The notes below the pieces were generated by a model. It was not told where the DNA came from. It saw only the letters and a program-made list of their open reading frames with translations, and did no database searches. A program made the translations under genes and the position numbers. Positions 1 to 6,416 of a DNA stretch of 13,875 bases are shown one piece after another. Source of the stretch: CAZLBC01 sp964557575 (lineage in GTDB: Bacteria > Planctomycetota > Phycisphaerae > SM23-33); contig CAZLBC010000111.1 in NCBI GenBank assembly GCA_964557575.1, positions 1 to 13,875 on the forward strand, read 5' to 3'. The stretch's first letter is position 1. Each line of letters opens with the position of its first letter.

Positions 1-5
1 ATCAT

Positions 6-40
6 AAAAAAACGGGCCGCGAAGTCAACTCCGCGGCCCG
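6..40 (-). terminator. Intrinsic terminator of the DUF4190 gene
   Basis: A perfect 9-bp GC-rich stem (13-21 with 32-40) closes a 10-nt loop. Read on the minus strand it is followed directly by seven T residues (complement of A6-A12). It lies about 45 nt past the stop of the minus-strand DUF4190 gene, so it is a textbook rho-independent terminator for that transcript. Confidence 0.9.
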
Positions 41-84
41 CATATCACCGTCTGGTAAGGTATTTTCAAAAAACAGGAAACAGC

Positions 85-573
85 TTAGAACATCGCCCGA
101 AACATGTTGAGCAGTTCCTTGGGCATGTTCTGTTCGGCGTCTTTCGCCGCCTTCTCCATATCCTGTGCCGCCTTTTGCATTTGCTCGGCCAAAGTGCCGC
201 TCTGGCTGCCGATGATGGCGATGCCGACGATTGCGAGGATGGTTATAACGATTGCCAGACCCAGCGCGATAATACAGAGTACCAGTCCGGCCGTCGCCAT
301 CCCGCCACCGGCGCCGGTTTCCTTCGCTTTTTTCTTCGCGACGACACTCAGGATGAGGCCGACAATCGCACAGGGAAGGCTGATATACCACAGGCAGAAA
401 ATGACCAGGGAGACTATACCCAGCACCATACCGGCGATCGCCATGCCGTTGCCGGGTTTCTGCGGTGGTCCCCCGGCGGGGGGGCCGCCGGCCGGCTGTG
501 CCGGGGGCTGCGCGGGGGGCTGCGTGGGTTGCTCGGGGGTTCCGGGTGTTTCGGGCGTGGGGGTGTCTGTCAT
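85..573 (-). CDS. DUF4190-type small membrane protein with proline-rich N-terminus
   Basis: A 162-aa protein. Residues 1-42 are low-complexity, rich in Pro, Gln, Gly and Thr, with no signal peptide, so this part is probably a cytoplasmic tail. Residues 43-80 form a hydrophobic hairpin of the DUF4190 type (AIAGMVLGIVSL, then a turn at LWYISLP, then AIVGLILSVVAKKK). A second hydrophobic stretch spans about 91-123. The C-terminus (about 126-162) is a charged amphipathic helix with repeated AxxMxKAAxD pattern. Function is unknown for this family. The start is supported by GGAG eight bases upstream and by a promoter at 626-654. The gene is monocistronic, with its own promoter and terminator, and diverges from the dihydrouridine synthase gene. 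Confidence 0.85.
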   Translation of the reverse strand: MTDTPTPETPGTPEQPTQPPAQPPAQPAGGPPAGGPPQKPGNGMAIAGMVLGIVSLVIFCLWYISLPCAIVGLILSVVAKKKAKETGAGGGMATAGLVLCIIALGLAIVITILAIVGIAIIGSQSGTLAEQMQKAAQDMEKAAKDAEQNMPKELLNMFRAMF

Positions 574-625
574 GTCCGTTTCTCCAAATACTCCGTTAAA
601 TGTTTAACATCCCAAGTATTACGAA

Positions 626-654
626 AATATATACCAATGAACGGACGATGACAA
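626..654 (-). promoter_or_regulatory. Sigma70-like promoter of the DUF4190 gene
   Basis: On the minus strand, TTGTCA (649-654) and TATATT (626-631) are separated by exactly 17 bp. The surrounding 600-680 stretch is AT-rich, unlike the genes. Predicted transcription starts near 619, giving a leader of about 45 nt before the ATG at 573. Confidence 0.7.
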
Positions 655-743
655 GTTATTAAATTTGATAAAACGAAAAAACAGTGGTTTATAAACCGGC
701 GGCCGCCATCCGGTTTTTGAACCCGACCCCGCAACATTGCGCC

Positions 744-749
744 TATAAT
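744..749 (+). promoter_or_regulatory. Consensus -10 element (TATAAT) just upstream of dus
   Basis: A perfect TATAAT lies 10 bases before the dus ATG. No good -35 hexamer is found at 16-19 bp; TTGAAC at 717-722 is 21 bp away. Transcription would begin at about 755-757, leaving a leader of only a few bases, so the mRNA could be leaderless. Confidence 0.45.
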
Positions 750-759
750 ATCGCCCGCA

Positions 760-1737
760 ATGAAGCCCCTGACGATAGGACACCTGCGGATTTCGTTTCC
801 CGTGGTACTCGCGCCCCTGGCGGGGTACTCAGACATCGCCTTCCGGCGGATCTGCCGGCGCATGGGAGTCGAGTATTCCAGCAGCGAGATGATCCTGGAC
901 CGCACCGTGACCGCCCGGCACCGCAAGCCGCTGCCGTCGCTGGCGACCGCCGCCGACGACCATCCCGTCGGCGGGCAGCTTATCGGCAACGAACCGTCGA
1001 AGATGGCCGCCGCGGCGGCGAAACTGGCGGAAATCGGTTTCGACGTGGTGGACATCAATTTCGCCTGCCCGGTCAACAAGGCCCTCAAGCGGCGGCGGGG
1101 GGGATGCCTGATGAGGCAGCCGGACCTGGCGGTGGACATCGTCCGGGCCGTGGTCCCGGCCGCGGGCGTGCCGGTGACGGTGAAGCTCAGGAAGAGCTTC
1201 GGTGAAGGGGAGGGGACGGGGAATTTCACCCGGATAGCCGGCGGCGCGATGGCCGCGGGCGCCGCGGGCATGGCCGTGCACGGCCGGAGCGTGGAGCGGA
1301 AGTATGCCGGTCCGGCCGACTGGGATTTCCTCGCCGGTGCCGCGGCCGATTTCCGGGACTGGACGGTCGTCGGATCCGGCGACGTCCTGCGGCCCCGTGA
1401 CGCCCTGGACATGCTGGAGAAAACCGGCGTCGACGGGGTGGCGGTCGCCCGGGGCGCGCTGGGCAACCCGTGGTTTTTCCGGCACGTCCGCGACCTGGCC
1501 GCCGGGCGGCAGCCGACGGTTCCGGACCTCGACGAGCAGCGGGCTATCATCGAGGATCATTTCACGGAGGCCGCCGCCCTCTACGGTCCCGGCAGGGCGT
1601 CGAAGATCATGCGGAAGTTCGGCATCCGGTATTCCCGGCTGCACCCGGCGCCGAAGCGGGTGCGAACGGCCTTCGTCTCAGCGACCAGCGAGGCCCAGTG
1701 GCGGGCGGTGCTGGAGAATAATTACCGGCGGCCTTGA
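760..1737 (+). CDS. dus: tRNA-dihydrouridine synthase (DusB-like)
   Basis: A 325-aa flavoenzyme that reduces uridines in the tRNA D-loop using FMN and NADPH. It has the Dus TIM-barrel signatures: LAPLAGYSDIAFR (17-29), QLIGNEP (73-79), the active-site segment INFACPVNK (99-107) with catalytic Cys103, FMN-contacting Lys142, HGRS (174-177), GSGDV (205-209) and ARGALGNPW (230-238). The helical C-terminal domain with KxxR/KF (282-288) is also present. Length is normal for the family. The segment after the catalytic Cys is RRRGGCLM (111-118), where classic DusB has G-A/S-A-L. The ATG at 760 fits the family's N-terminus, although no Shine-Dalgarno is visible. Its stop codon overlaps the -35 element of the next transcript. 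Confidence 0.93.
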   Translation: MKPLTIGHLRISFPVVLAPLAGYSDIAFRRICRRMGVEYSSSEMILDRTVTARHRKPLPSLATAADDHPVGGQLIGNEPSKMAAAAAKLAEIGFDVVDINFACPVNKALKRRRGGCLMRQPDLAVDIVRAVVPAAGVPVTVKLRKSFGEGEGTGNFTRIAGGAMAAGAAGMAVHGRSVERKYAGPADWDFLAGAAADFRDWTVVGSGDVLRPRDALDMLEKTGVDGVAVARGALGNPWFFRHVRDLAAGRQPTVPDLDEQRAIIEDHFTEAAALYGPGRASKIMRKFGIRYSRLHPAPKRVRTAFVSATSEAQWRAVLENNYRRP

Positions 1738-1761
1738 CAAAGCGTCGTGGAGCGGTATTCT
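1734..1761 (+). promoter_or_regulatory. Sigma70-like promoter of the serine-biosynthesis operon
   Basis: A consensus TTGACA (1734-1739) overlaps the dus stop codon. It is followed after 16 bp by TATTCT (1756-1761). Predicted transcription starts near 1768, giving a 5' leader of about 150 nt ahead of the ATG at 1917. Confidence 0.7.
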
Positions 1762-1767
1762 CTCTCT

Positions 1768-1916
1768 TTCCTGCGATCGTTTCGTCCCGCGGCGTTCACC
1801 CGCCGCAGCGGAGCGGGGCGGGGCCTGACCATAACCGTGCCGATGAGGCAACCGTAGAAAGGGTCTGCGGCGCTGCCGGCATGTTCTCGGCACACCGGTT
1901 GCAAAGGAGTACTCTC
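1768..1916 (+). promoter_or_regulatory. Structured 5' leader of the aminotransferase-serA operon, possible pseudoknot
   Basis: The leader contains a hairpin with 6-bp stem GCGGCG/CGCCGC (1789-1794 with 1801-1806). Near the gene, two interleaved 7-bp complements are visible: GTGCCGA (1837-1843) with TCGGCAC (1887-1893), and GCAACCG (1848-1854) with CGGTTGC (1896-1902). Together they form an H-type pseudoknot whose last strand abuts the Shine-Dalgarno AAAGGAGT (1903-1910). TGCCG (1874-1878) could compete for CGGCA (1888-1892), giving an alternative hairpin. I cannot match it to a known riboswitch class. The structure is inference from complementarity only. Confidence 0.4.
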
Positions 1917-3053
1917 ATGATCAAGGAACGCCTGTTTACCCCCGGACCCACCGATGCGCACCCGGAGGCCCTCATCGAGATGGCGCGGCCGATGTTTCAT
2001 CACCGGACGCCGCGTTTCAGGGAGATGTTCGCCCGGGCCAACGAAGGGATGAAAAAGATTTTCAAGACGGAGAATGACATTATCACGATTGCCGGTTCCG
2101 GGACCGCGGGGATGGAGGCCGCTATCGCGACCCTCGTCCCGCGCGGCCGTAAGGTACTGGTCGCCAACGGCGGCAAGTTCGGCGAACGGTGGGTCAAGGT
2201 CGCCAGGGTCTACGGCCTCGACGTCGACGAGGTCGAACTGGAGTGGGGCACCGCCATTCAGCCGGCAACCGTCAAAGAGAAGCTGGACACCGGCGAATAC
2301 GGCGCGGTCATCATCACCTACAGCGAGACCTGCACCGCCACCGCGACGGACGTCGAGGCGATCGGCGGGATCGTAAAGGACACCGACGCCATTCTGCTGG
2401 TGGACGCGATTACCGCCTGCGGAACGCTGCCCCTCGAGACCGACGCCTGGGGGCTCGACGTGGTCGCCTCGGGCAGCCAGAAGGCCTTCATGCTCCCGCC
2501 GGGGCTCGCGATGCTCTCGGTCAGCGAGAAGGCATGGCAGTGCGCGGAGACGGTCGAGAATCCCCCCGTCTTCTACCTCGACCTCAAGGCCTATCGCAAG
2601 AGCCTCGCGAAGGACGACACGCCCTACACCGGCCCGGTGAGCCTGATACGCGGCCTCGATGTGGCGTGCGAGAAGATCAACGAAGTGGGAATCGACCGGA
2701 TCACGGCCCGCTGCGCCGTGCTGGCGAAGGCGATGCGGGAGGCCGCGGCGGCGATGGGGCTCGCGGTCTTCAGCAAGCAGCCGAGCGACTCGGTGACGGC
2801 CATACGCCTGCCGGAGGGCATCGGCGATGATTTCCGGGCGGTGCTCAAAGATACGTACGGTATCTCCGTGGCCGGCGGGCAGGCCCACCTGAAGGGCGAA
2901 ATCTTCCGGGTATCACACATGGGATACGTCGACGTCGTCGATACCATCGGCCTGGTTGCCGCACTGGAATACACCTTCGCGTCGATGGGCGCCGACGTCG
3001 AGATCGGCGCCGGCACGGCCCGGGCCGTGGACGTGCTGAAGGACTGGGAATAG
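1917..3053 (+). CDS. Class V aminotransferase (alanine-glyoxylate / phosphoserine aminotransferase-like)
   Basis: A 378-aa PLP-dependent aminotransferase. Visible motifs are the N-terminal FTPGPTDAHP (7-16), the phosphate-cup loop SGTAGMEAA (61-69), Asp163 in LVDAITACG (161-169), the Schiff-base lysine Lys189 in ASGSQKA (184-190), and the substrate-carboxylate Arg331 in FRVSHMG. The start at 1917 is chosen because AAAGGAGT sits six bases upstream; in-frame upstream codons belong to the leader. The next gene, 58 bp downstream, is serA. The likely job is therefore transamination of 3-phosphohydroxypyruvate to phosphoserine, a role these class V enzymes can take where canonical SerC is absent. 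Alanine- or serine-glyoxylate transamination is the alternative, and sequence alone does not decide. Confidence 0.9.
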   Translation: MIKERLFTPGPTDAHPEALIEMARPMFHHRTPRFREMFARANEGMKKIFKTENDIITIAGSGTAGMEAAIATLVPRGRKVLVANGGKFGERWVKVARVYGLDVDEVELEWGTAIQPATVKEKLDTGEYGAVIITYSETCTATATDVEAIGGIVKDTDAILLVDAITACGTLPLETDAWGLDVVASGSQKAFMLPPGLAMLSVSEKAWQCAETVENPPVFYLDLKAYRKSLAKDDTPYTGPVSLIRGLDVACEKINEVGIDRITARCAVLAKAMREAAAAMGLAVFSKQPSDSVTAIRLPEGIGDDFRAVLKDTYGISVAGGQAHLKGEIFRVSHMGYVDVVDTIGLVAALEYTFASMGADVEIGAGTARAVDVLKDWE

Positions 3054-3111
3054 TTGTTCCCGGTTCTCACCCATACCGACACATATACCGCATACCTGAC
3101 GGAGAATACCA

Positions 3112-4737
3112 ATGGCTGAAAAAATCAAGATACTCGTGGCTGACAAGCTCAGCCAGATGGGCATAGACTGGCTCGAAAACCAGGCGGACGTTGAGGTGGC
3201 GAACAAGCCGCTGCGCGACCCCGCGGAACTCGCCGCCGATATCGGCGAATACGACGGCGTGATCGTCCGTTCCGGCGTCACACTGAAGGGCGACGTCATG
3301 AAGAACACCGGCCGCCTGAAGGGCATCGCCCGGGCGGGCGTCGGCGTGGACAACATCGACGTGTCCCTCGCGACGTCGCGGGGGATTATCGTCATGAACA
3401 CGCCCGACGGCAATACGCTCAGCACGGCCGAGTTGACCTGGTCGCTCATGCTGTCCCTGAGCCGCAACATCGCCCCCGCCAACCACTCGCTGAAGGACGG
3501 CCGCTGGGATCGCAAGCAGTTCAAGGGCACCCAGCTCGCCGGAAAGACGCTCGGCGTGGTCGGTCTCGGGCGGATCGGGCGGGCGGTCGCCGACCGGGCC
3601 CTGGGCTTCGACATGCGCGTCGTCGGCTACGACCCGTTTTTCGCCGCCGGCGAGGACGATCCCATCGACTACGTCAAGGACCTCGATGAGTTGTGCAAGC
3701 GGGCCGATTACATCACCGTCCACGTGCCCAAGAACGACGATACCCTGGGAATGATCGGCGCCGATCAGTACGCGGTGATGAAGCCGACCGCGCGGGTGAT
3801 CAACGCGGCCCGGGGCGGCGTGGTCGACCCCCCGGCCCTCCTGGATGCGCTCAATGCCGGTACAATCGCCGGGGCGGCACTCGACGTGTACACGTCCGAG
3901 CCGCCGGAGACCGAGGCGGAGAAGGCACTGGTGCAGCACGAGAAGGTCCTTTGTGTCCCGCACTTGGGCGCCAGCACGGAGGAGGCCCAGCAGCAGGTGG
4001 CGATCGACGCCGCTCAGCAGCTCGTCGAGGCCCTCCGCGGCGGCGAAGTCCGCAACGCGCTGAACGCCCCCGGTTTCGGCAAGTCCATACCCGAGGCCCT
4101 GCAGCCCTACACCGAACTCGCCCCCCGCATGGGCTACCTCCTGGCGAGCATCACGCCCGGCGCGATCAACAAGGTGGAAATACTTTACCGCGGGGCCATC
4201 AGCGAAATGAACGTCAAGCCGGTCACGACCTTCTTCGTGGTCGGGCTGCTCCAGGCCCACATGGACGAGCCGGTCAACGTGATCAATGCGCCCGCCATTG
4301 CCGAGGAGCGGGGCATAGAGGTCGAGGAGATTACCACGAGGAAGGTCAAGGAATTCTCCAACCTCGTGGAGGTGAAACTGACCACCGACAAGACGACCCG
4401 GACCTCCCTCGGGACGATCTTCGGGAAGAAATTTCCGCGGATTATTTCCATCGACGGCTACCACATGGAACTCCGTCCGGAGGGGAACGTGTTTGTGATC
4501 CTCAACGAGGACAAGCCCGGGGCCCTCGGCCAGTACGGCGCGACGTTCGGCGACGCGGGCATCAACATCGCCGACCTGACCTTCAGCCGCAAGAAGTCGG
4601 GGCTGGCGATGGTCGGCCTCAACCTCGACCAGAAACCATCCGAGGAACTCATGAAGAAGATCAGGTCGCTCGAACAGGTCCGGGAGGCCTGGTACCTGCA
4701 GTTGTCCCCGTTGCCGTTCACCCGCGGCGAAGCGTGA
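3112..4737 (+). CDS. serA: D-3-phosphoglycerate dehydrogenase, long form with ASB and ACT domains
   Basis: A 541-aa enzyme that oxidises 3-phosphoglycerate to 3-phosphohydroxypyruvate, the first step of serine synthesis. The NAD-binding domain shows GLGRIG (151-156) with Asp174 at the end of beta-2. Catalytic residues are Arg234 (NAARGG), Glu263 (TSEPP) and His284 (PHLGAST). Residues about 320-455 form the allosteric substrate-binding domain (VNVINAP at 388-394). Residues about 458-532 form a C-terminal ACT domain (NEDKPGALGQYGATFGDAGI), the usual serine-feedback site. About 530-540 aa is the expected length of this type. GGAG at 3101-3104, seven bases before the ATG, supports the start. It is co-transcribed with the aminotransferase upstream. 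The C-terminal extension PLPFTRGEA past the ACT domain is short and unremarkable. Confidence 0.96.
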   Translation: MAEKIKILVADKLSQMGIDWLENQADVEVANKPLRDPAELAADIGEYDGVIVRSGVTLKGDVMKNTGRLKGIARAGVGVDNIDVSLATSRGIIVMNTPDGNTLSTAELTWSLMLSLSRNIAPANHSLKDGRWDRKQFKGTQLAGKTLGVVGLGRIGRAVADRALGFDMRVVGYDPFFAAGEDDPIDYVKDLDELCKRADYITVHVPKNDDTLGMIGADQYAVMKPTARVINAARGGVVDPPALLDALNAGTIAGAALDVYTSEPPETEAEKALVQHEKVLCVPHLGASTEEAQQQVAIDAAQQLVEALRGGEVRNALNAPGFGKSIPEALQPYTELAPRMGYLLASITPGAINKVEILYRGAISEMNVKPVTTFFVVGLLQAHMDEPVNVINAPAIAEERGIEVEEITTRKVKEFSNLVEVKLTTDKTTRTSLGTIFGKKFPRIISIDGYHMELRPEGNVFVILNEDKPGALGQYGATFGDAGINIADLTFSRKKSGLAMVGLNLDQKPSEELMKKIRSLEQVREAWYLQLSPLPFTRGEA

Positions 4738-4766
4738 TGACCGAATAACGCCGGAATATACGCGAA

Positions 4767-4797
4767 GGACGGCCGCGGCTGCTGCCCGCGGCCGTCC
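4767..4797 (+). terminator. Strong hairpin after serA, terminator-like or attenuating
   Basis: A perfect 12-bp GC-rich stem (4767-4778 with 4786-4797) has a 7-nt loop. Only three T residues follow, after GCG, so it is a weak intrinsic terminator at best. It lies 29 bases after the serA stop and 21 bases before the next ATG. It may reduce read-through into the hydrolase gene or protect the serA mRNA end. Confidence 0.6.
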
Positions 4798-4818
4798 GCG
4801 TTTGATCGGTGACGAACT

Positions 4819-5589
4819 ATGCATATCGTGTGTCTGCAGACGGACACGGCCTGGGAAAACATTCCGGCCAACCGCGACAGGATCGCGGCCCTGTTCAAGC
4901 GCGCCGCCCCGGTCCCCGGCGACCTGGTGATCCTGCCGGAACTGTGCGTCACCGGTTTTACCATGAACGCCGCCGAGGCGGCGGAACCGGCGGGGGGCCG
5001 GACCGAGTCGTTCATGGCGGGACTCGCCGCCGGCGCGGGAGCGCATCTCCTGGCCGGGCTGGCGGTTGATGCCGGCGGCCGCATCGCGAACCAGGCCGTC
5101 CTGTTCGGCCCGGACGGCGCGGTGGCGTGCCGGTACGACAAGATGCGCTCCTTCACCCCTGCCGGCGAGCATGAGCACTACGCCGCCGGTGACGCTGTTG
5201 CAGTATCCGCCGTCGACGATATCGCCGCCGCCCCGTTGATCTGCTACGACCTGCGGTTTCCCGAACTGTTCCGCGCGGCGGCGGGGGAGGGGGCCGAGTT
5301 GTACGCGGTCATCGCCAACTGGCCCGCCGCCCGCGCCGATCACTGGGACGTGCTTTTGGCCGCGCGGGCGATCGAAAACCAGGCATACGTGGCGGGCGTC
5401 AACCGGGTGGGATCGGATCCCTTCAACGCGTACGCGGGCCGAACCGCCGTGTACGGTCCGCGGGGAGAGCGGCTCGCGGCCGGCGATGATGCCGAGGGCT
5501 TCGTCCGCGCCGCCGTCGACCCGGCCGCCGTCAGGCAGTGGCGCGAGGAATTCCCCGCCCTTCGGGACGGCGGGGTCGGACCACAGTAA
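4819..5589 (+). CDS. Omega-amidase / nitrilase-superfamily carbon-nitrogen hydrolase (YafV-like)
   Basis: A 256-aa hydrolase with the Glu-Lys-Cys triad of the family: Glu41 in LPEL, Lys108 in YDKM and Cys142 in ICYDLRFPELFR. The Cys-region sequence and the segment ANWPAARADHWDVLLAARA with IENQAYVAGVNRVG (166-198) are typical of YafV and NIT2 omega-amidases. Those enzymes convert 2-oxoglutaramate or 2-oxosuccinamate to the dicarboxylic acid plus ammonia. Length is standard. GGTGA at 4808-4812 is a weak ribosome-binding site. No separate promoter is evident, so expression probably depends on read-through from serA. Nearness to an aminotransferase suggests clean-up of a glutamine-derived keto-acid, which is inference. 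Other amidase substrates are possible. Confidence 0.88.
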   Translation: MHIVCLQTDTAWENIPANRDRIAALFKRAAPVPGDLVILPELCVTGFTMNAAEAAEPAGGRTESFMAGLAAGAGAHLLAGLAVDAGGRIANQAVLFGPDGAVACRYDKMRSFTPAGEHEHYAAGDAVAVSAVDDIAAAPLICYDLRFPELFRAAAGEGAELYAVIANWPAARADHWDVLLAARAIENQAYVAGVNRVGSDPFNAYAGRTAVYGPRGERLAAGDDAEGFVRAAVDPAAVRQWREEFPALRDGGVGPQ

Positions 5590-5607
5590 ATAATTTTAAT
5601 ATATAGA

Positions 5608-5636
5608 CTTATATGCATTTCTGCCCCGCATATAAG
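5608..5636. repeat. Inverted repeat with 9-bp arms
   Basis: CTTATATGC (5608-5616) and GCATATAAG (5628-5636) are perfect reverse complements separated by 11 bases. It is placed directly before a second, longer inverted repeat. No T-run follows on the plus strand, so it is not a typical terminator for the upstream hydrolase gene. Confidence 0.8.
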
Positions 5637-5637
5637 G

Positions 5638-5676
5638 CTTACAGCCGATTTTGACCCCCTCAAAATCGCTTGTAAG
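5638..5676. repeat. Long inverted repeat, 17-nt arms with 5-nt C loop
   Basis: Arms at 5638-5654 and 5660-5676 pair over CTTACA/TGTAAG and CGATTTTGA/TCAAAATCG, with only a G-T wobble and a C-C mismatch between these blocks. The loop is CCCCC. On either strand this would be a stable hairpin. Together with 5608-5636 it forms tandem stem-loops, reminiscent of REP-like or mobile-element ends. This origin is inference. Confidence 0.85.
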
Positions 5677-5694
5677 ATTCCAGCAGCCCCAACA

Positions 5695-5720
5695 GGGGTC
5701 AGGTACCTTTTTGTTTGACC
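5695..5720. repeat. GGGGTCAGGTACC motif with short inverted ends
   Basis: GGGGTCAGGTACC followed by five T (5695-5712) contains the palindrome AGGTACCT (5701-5708). GGTCA (5697-5701) is matched by TGACC (5716-5720). CCCC (5687-5690) can also pair with GGGG (5695-5698). From memory, similar motifs occur around REP-associated (Y1-type) transposases in environmental genomes. No transposase gene is present here. Confidence 0.45.
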
Positions 5721-6377
5721 ATTTATGGGATGAGGTTTTCAACAACAGCCATCCCGCGCATACCTTGTTTTTCCAATCCAATTCTTCTCCATGCACGCGG
5801 CAACAAAGCGGCCTTGCCTTACCGGCCGGTTCCTGCTCGCTTCTCGCGTCTCACCGGCGTGTGACACGTTTTATTGGTTAGCACGAAAATCGATGATCCG
5901 TTACTTGTTCTGCCGCCCCGCTTTGTTCGCCGTGAAACGCCCGAGTAGAGCAGGGCGCGCTTGCTTCGCGTTTGTAGAGATGATTATCAGTTCCATGCGA
6001 TTTCGTAATGAAGGCATGATGAATAGTGATCGCAACAGTCACGTATTGCGCGTTGGGGAGAACATCCTGCACGGTGCTCGCGGAGCACAGCGCGCCCGCT
6101 TGCGCAGCTGGCCATTTGCGTGAAAACATTATTCAACCCTCGGTAAGATACATATTCTGTGTTGTGCGTATAGGCTCCAATTGAATACCTCGTCAGCAGA
6201 TGACCCGGAGCAAGCGGAAGGCGGCCGGTAGGCCGGCGGCTCACATACCGACGCGCAGGGGATGAGCGACCGGGTTGTTCAGCAAGGGCGACGGGGATGA
6301 AACGACCGTTGTTTTTGATCAATCCAGGAAAACAGACGGGCATGCTTTCGAACAAGGTATTATGTCACGTTAAGTAT

Positions 6378-6416
6378 CATGTCCCCCTAATGTTGCTCAT
6401 GCATGTCCCCCTAATG
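6378..6416. repeat. Direct repeat of CATGTCCCCCTAATG
   Basis: The identical 15-mer occurs at 6378-6392 and 6402-6416, a 24-bp period. The second copy contains the stop codon of the minus-strand MAT2B-like gene (6411-6413). The spacing sequence is TTGCTCATG. Possible explanations are a REP-like unit, a mobile-element end or a local duplication. Confidence 0.8.

Larger units (their letters stand above)
5590..6410. other. AT-richer intergenic region without a convincing gene
   Basis: About 820 bp lie between the omega-amidase and the convergent sugar-nucleotide operon. By eye the base composition is clearly less GC-rich than the flanking genes. Short open frames exist on both strands (for example 5651-5881 plus, 5987-6355 minus), but none has a ribosome-binding site, codon bias or recognisable domain. 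The region holds two inverted repeats (5608-5676), a GGGGTCAGGTACC motif, short hairpins at 6074-6088 and 6224-6237, and a duplicated 15-mer at the right edge. It looks like decayed foreign DNA or a miniature-element relic. No tRNA or known RNA gene was recognised. Confidence 0.6.

Noticed and set aside
1820..1905. Match to SAM-I or SAM-IV riboswitch
   Set aside because: GATGA and GGCAACC strings are reminiscent of the core, but the flanking helices and the conserved AAGGUGC segment are absent.
1734..1916. N-terminal extension of the aminotransferase from a TTG codon at 1734
   Set aside because: The stretch has promoter elements and low similarity to coding sequence. A strong Shine-Dalgarno precedes the ATG at 1917, and the family's N-terminal FTPGPT motif follows immediately.
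3067..5343. Long minus-strand open frame of 758 codons
   Set aside because: It lies opposite serA and the omega-amidase. It is an artefact of GC-rich codon use and has arginine/glycine-rich shadow composition with no domains.
6200..6265. A 21-codon basic peptide frame
   Set aside because: It is too short, has no ribosome-binding site, and sits over a GCCGG/CCGGC hairpin; chance is enough to explain it.
5651..6355. Short open frames in the intergenic region (5651-5881, 5791-6123, 5987-6355)
   Set aside because: They overlap one another on both strands, lack ribosome-binding sites and conserved motifs, and include no HxH or Tyr motif of a Y1 transposase.
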